DNA of 25,043 nucleotides from URNF01 sp045634325 (GTDB lineage: Bacteria; Bacillota; Clostridia; Oscillospirales; Acutalibacteraceae). The translations under genes were made by a program, and so were the position numbers. This document shows, one piece after another, positions 22,916-25,043 of this stretch. A model generated the notes under the pieces. That model was given only the letters and a program-made list of their open reading frames with translations, was not told the origin of the DNA and ran no database searches. The first letter of the stretch is position 1. Every line of letters begins with the position of its first letter. Where the stretch lies: positions 1-25,043 of the forward strand of contig JAZRAA010000017.1 of the NCBI GenBank assembly GCA_045634325.1, in the 5' to 3' direction.

Positions 22916-24682
22916 ATGAACACACAATTTTCTCTACCGAAACTATTACCACGCCTATTCATCGGTTGGTGTACTGCGGCATTGTTGGAAACATTGCTCA
23001 ATCCGGCATATATCACAGCACAGGCGTTTTCCAACGGCGTACCGCTATGGCGTTTTTTTACTGTCGTTCTCGCTATTACGGCTCTATTCACCGTATTGGC
23101 TTTCAAATGGAACACCGCCGTTTTAGAAGCGTGTGCAGTATACATCGCAGCAGGCGGATATCTGTTATTACTTGGTTATACAGAACACGATTTCTGGTTT
23201 TCAATGGCGTTGGTGTTCGTGCTGTTTTGGGTGTGTCTGTACGCTTTCCAAAAGAATAAATTGGGTGCGCTCCGACCGCGACTCAGCCAAAAAACCGTAT
23301 ATATTCTCATCGGTATCGCCGCCGTACTTTGTGCCGTATACAGCGCCACCATCACCGTTTGTCGATATAAAAGTCACTCTACCTCCACCTATGATTTAGG
23401 AATCTTCGCGCAAATGTTCCACTATATGAAAGAAACCGGATTGCCGCTCACTACCTGCGAGCGAGACGGACTGGTATCACATTTTGCCGTGCATATATCT
23501 CCTATCTGGTATTTACTGTTACCGGGGTATATGCTGTTTCCATCCCCCGTATATTTGCAGATTATGCAATCGCTGATTGTAGTAAGCGGTGTCATTCCTT
23601 TGTATCTGTTATCTAAACAGCTGGGGCATTCCCGTAATACCACCCTATGCCTTTGTCTTTGTTACTGCGCTTTCCCCGCCCTCATCGGCGGTCAGTTTTA
23701 CGACATTCACGAAAACGCTTTTTTAACACCGTTATTGTTATGGATGTTCTGGTTATATGAAAAACGAAAGTTACCGCTGTTTTGGATAGCGGTCATTGCG
23801 GTATTGTGTGTCAAAGAGGATGCCGGCATTTATGTCGCCGCATTCGCCGTATATCTGCTTTGCAGCAAAAAGGAATACCGTTTAGGTTTGCCGCTGCTAC
23901 TGGTCGCAATCGCCCATTTCTTTGCCGCTACCGCACTGTTGGACATATTGGGAAATGGTGCAATGACCGCAACCCGCTTTGGCGCCTATCTACCGCCTGA
24001 CAGCAACAGCATGATGGATGTGCTCAAAACGGTATTGCTCAATCCTGCGTTTTTATTCAAGCAAGTGTTCACCGTCGATAAAGTTGCTTTCTTATTACTC
24101 ATGTTGTTACCGCTCGCCCTGTTACCGCTGTGCAGTAAAAAGATATCACGGTTACTGTTGCTCGTCCCGCTATTAGTGGTAAACGTAATGCCCGATTGGC
24201 AATATCAATATTCCATCCATTTTCAATATGTATTCGGCGGAATTGCACTGCTGTTTTATCTCGCAGCACTCAACTTGCGGGAACTCTCGGCATCATTACG
24301 ACGTTTCATTCTGCCTACCGCCGTCAGCTTTGCCGTACTGCTCAGTGTAACGCATCTGTCAACATATACGCTTTATATCGATTCTTGTCAAACGCAAGCC
24401 ACGCGAATCAACACTATCAATCAAACGCTAAACACTATTCCCGACGAGGCATCGGTTATCAGTCACGGCTTTTTCGTGCCGGCACTGGCAAACCGCGATG
24501 TTGTGTATGACCTTTCCACAAACAAGCAAGCGGAATATATCGTACTTGATTTACGTGAGGGACACCAGTCGGATGCCGAGGAAAAGAAAGAGTTTTTTTT
24601 AATACAATCCACTCGCTATGAATGTATCGCTTTGCATGAAGGGATTATTGCAGTATTCCGTGATACAACATATGTAGCATGA
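22916..24682 (+). CDS. DUF2079 multi-pass membrane protein (GT-C-like)
   Basis: This 588-residue membrane protein, with about eleven or more hydrophobic segments, carries the DUF2079 family signatures: STYDLGIFAQMFHYMKE at about 156-172, SHFAVHISPIWYLLLPGY at 188-205, IMQSLIVVSGVIPLYLLSK around 216-234, QFYDIHENAFL at 260-270 and KEDAGIYVA at 300-308. Related folds belong to lipid-linked sugar transferases (GT-C), so a role in cell-surface glycan or lipid modification is inference. AAAGGAG lies eight bases before the ATG. It is the only convincing plus-strand gene in the window and has its own terminator, so it is probably a single-gene unit. Confidence 0.88.
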   Translation: MNTQFSLPKLLPRLFIGWCTAALLETLLNPAYITAQAFSNGVPLWRFFTVVLAITALFTVLAFKWNTAVLEACAVYIAAGGYLLLLGYTEHDFWFSMALVFVLFWVCLYAFQKNKLGALRPRLSQKTVYILIGIAAVLCAVYSATITVCRYKSHSTSTYDLGIFAQMFHYMKETGLPLTTCERDGLVSHFAVHISPIWYLLLPGYMLFPSPVYLQIMQSLIVVSGVIPLYLLSKQLGHSRNTTLCLCLCYCAFPALIGGQFYDIHENAFLTPLLLWMFWLYEKRKLPLFWIAVIAVLCVKEDAGIYVAAFAVYLLCSKKEYRLGLPLLLVAIAHFFAATALLDILGNGAMTATRFGAYLPPDSNSMMDVLKTVLLNPAFLFKQVFTVDKVAFLLLMLLPLALLPLCSKKISRLLLLVPLLVVNVMPDWQYQYSIHFQYVFGGIALLFYLAALNLRELSASLRRFILPTAVSFAVLLSVTHLSTYTLYIDSCQTQATRINTINQTLNTIPDEASVISHGFFVPALANRDVVYDLSTNKQAEYIVLDLREGHQSDAEEKKEFFLIQSTRYECIALHEGIIAVFRDTTYVA

Positions 24683-24687
24683 AAACT

Positions 24688-24717
24688 CCCCCCCGCTGTT
24701 GCGGGGGCGATTTTTTG
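24688..24717 (+). terminator. Rho-independent terminator of the DUF2079 gene
   Basis: The seven-base stem CCCCCGC/GCGGGGG (24690-24696 with 24701-24707), TGTT loop and a run of six T after three bases lie directly after the stop at 24682. Confidence 0.85.
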
Positions 24718-24719
24718 AT

Positions 24720-24850
24720 GCCCGTACTCGTATTCGATGGAGTGGCTTTCAGCCACTCCGCGAGATTTCCCTCGATGTCTATACAACATCGCTTTTGCAC
24801 TACAGCACAAAAGACGGTAAACTCGTGACGAGTTCTGCTTACTCGTGCAA
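24720..24850. repeat. Hairpin cluster D at the right edge
   Basis: Short palindromes fill the gap between two facing terminators: 24739-24759 (nine-base stem GGAGTGGCT around TTC, i.e. GAA on the minus strand), 24773-24791 (CGATGT/ACATCG), 24792-24813 (CTTTTG/CAAAAG) and 24820-24834 (AACTCG-TGA-CGAGTT). The GTATGTAATC spacer of arrays A and B is absent, so the relation is by design, not by sequence. No CDS is credible here. Confidence 0.6.
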
Positions 24851-24856
24851 GTTATT

Positions 24857-24895
24857 AAAAAAAGCATCCCCCGCTATTGCGGAGGATGCTTTTTT
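24857..24895 (-). terminator. Rho-independent terminator of the right-edge tRNA operon
   Basis: Stem AAAGCATCC/GGATGCTTT, extended by a CCGC/GCGG pair inside, with A- and T-runs on the two sides. On the minus strand its A-run begins directly after the CCA of tRNA-Glu. Confidence 0.85.
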
Positions 24896-24971
24896 TGGTG
24901 ACCCGTACGAGATTCGAACTCGTGTTGCCGGCGTGAGAGGCCGGAGTCTTAGACCACTTGACCAACGGGCC
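24896..24971 (-). tRNA. tRNA-Glu (anticodon CTC), CCA encoded
   Basis: The acceptor GGCCCGT pairs with ACGGGTC. The anticodon loop CTCTCAC carries CTC; the T-loop TTCGAAT is intact; discriminator A and CCA are encoded; length 76. It follows tRNA-Lys after four bases. Confidence 0.93.
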
Positions 24972-24975
24972 GTGG

Positions 24976-25043
24976 TGGTACACCATCACGGGCTCGAACC
25001 GTGGACACCCTGATTAAGAGTCAGGTGCTCTACCAACTGAGCT
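24976..25043 (-). tRNA. tRNA-Lys (anticodon CTT), 5' end cut by the window
   Basis: The anticodon loop CTCTTAA carries CTT. The T-arm CACGG-TTCGAGC-CCGTG, 3' acceptor strand ATGGTGT, discriminator A and CCA are all present. The 5' acceptor strand lies beyond the right edge. Confidence 0.9.

Noticed and set aside
22555..23259. Plus-strand ORF of 234 codons across the yunB-DUF2079 gap
   Set aside because: It is antisense to yunB and out of frame with the DUF2079 gene, with no family motif and no ribosome binding site.

Overview
The window reads as chromosomal DNA of an endospore-forming Firmicute, most likely an uncultured gut-type Clostridia. The basis is a complete spoIIIAA-AH operon, yunB, Asp23 next to nusB, AhrC-type ArgR, NAD-dependent ligase, DXS (MEP pathway), Hsp33 and tRNA genes with encoded CCA ends. 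The genus cannot be fixed from the window alone. Almost everything lies on the minus strand; the only convincing plus-strand gene is a large DUF2079 membrane protein at the right. Gene order is therefore given below from right to left, in the direction of transcription.

Right edge to 22.1 kb: a partial tRNA-Lys(CTT) and a tRNA-Glu(CTC) with a terminator; a cluster of short hairpins; the plus-strand DUF2079 gene; and, divergent from it, yunB followed by ligA and a strong terminator. 20.0-15.3 kb: spoIIIAA, AB, AC, AD, AE, AF, AG and AH, mostly overlapping or nearly touching. They encode the mother-cell ATPase and membrane channel that supports the forespore. 15.2-3.4 kb: a separately promoted Asp23 gene, then nusB, a TsaD/M22 paralogue, xseA, xseB, ispA, dxs, tlyA, nadK, argR, recN, yerC, a SAM methyltransferase and hslO. 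These are tightly packed, often with 1-4 bp overlaps, so they look like one long housekeeping transcription unit (isoprenoid precursors, exonuclease VII, RNA modification, NADP, arginine control, recombination repair, redox chaperone). 3.35-2.86 kb: a tRNA operon Val-Asp-Phe-Gly-Cys behind a near-consensus sigma-A promoter.

Left edge (1-2.83 kb): an AT-rich accessory block with three unrelated small genes: a partial membrane or exported protein, a GLUG-repeat lipoprotein with a Thr/Lys linker, and an unknown cysteine-motif protein. All three carry almost the same promoter plus Shine-Dalgarno leader. Each promoter is preceded by an intergenic array of small hairpins, and each array is closed by a terminator on its far side.

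The most unusual item is this intergenic cassette. In the two best copies (about 132-373 and 2620-2862) a constant spacer close to GTATGTAATC alternates, every 20-23 bp, with short perfect palindromes whose stem sequences all differ. The spacer orientation flips in the middle of each array. On the strand that reads GTATGTAATC most hairpin loops are GNA or GNNA closed by C-G, the class known to form exceptionally stable mini-hairpins in single-stranded DNA. A third, diverged copy (ATTCATT-type spacer) and a fourth hairpin cluster at the right edge suggest a genome-wide family. I do not recognise it as a named element.
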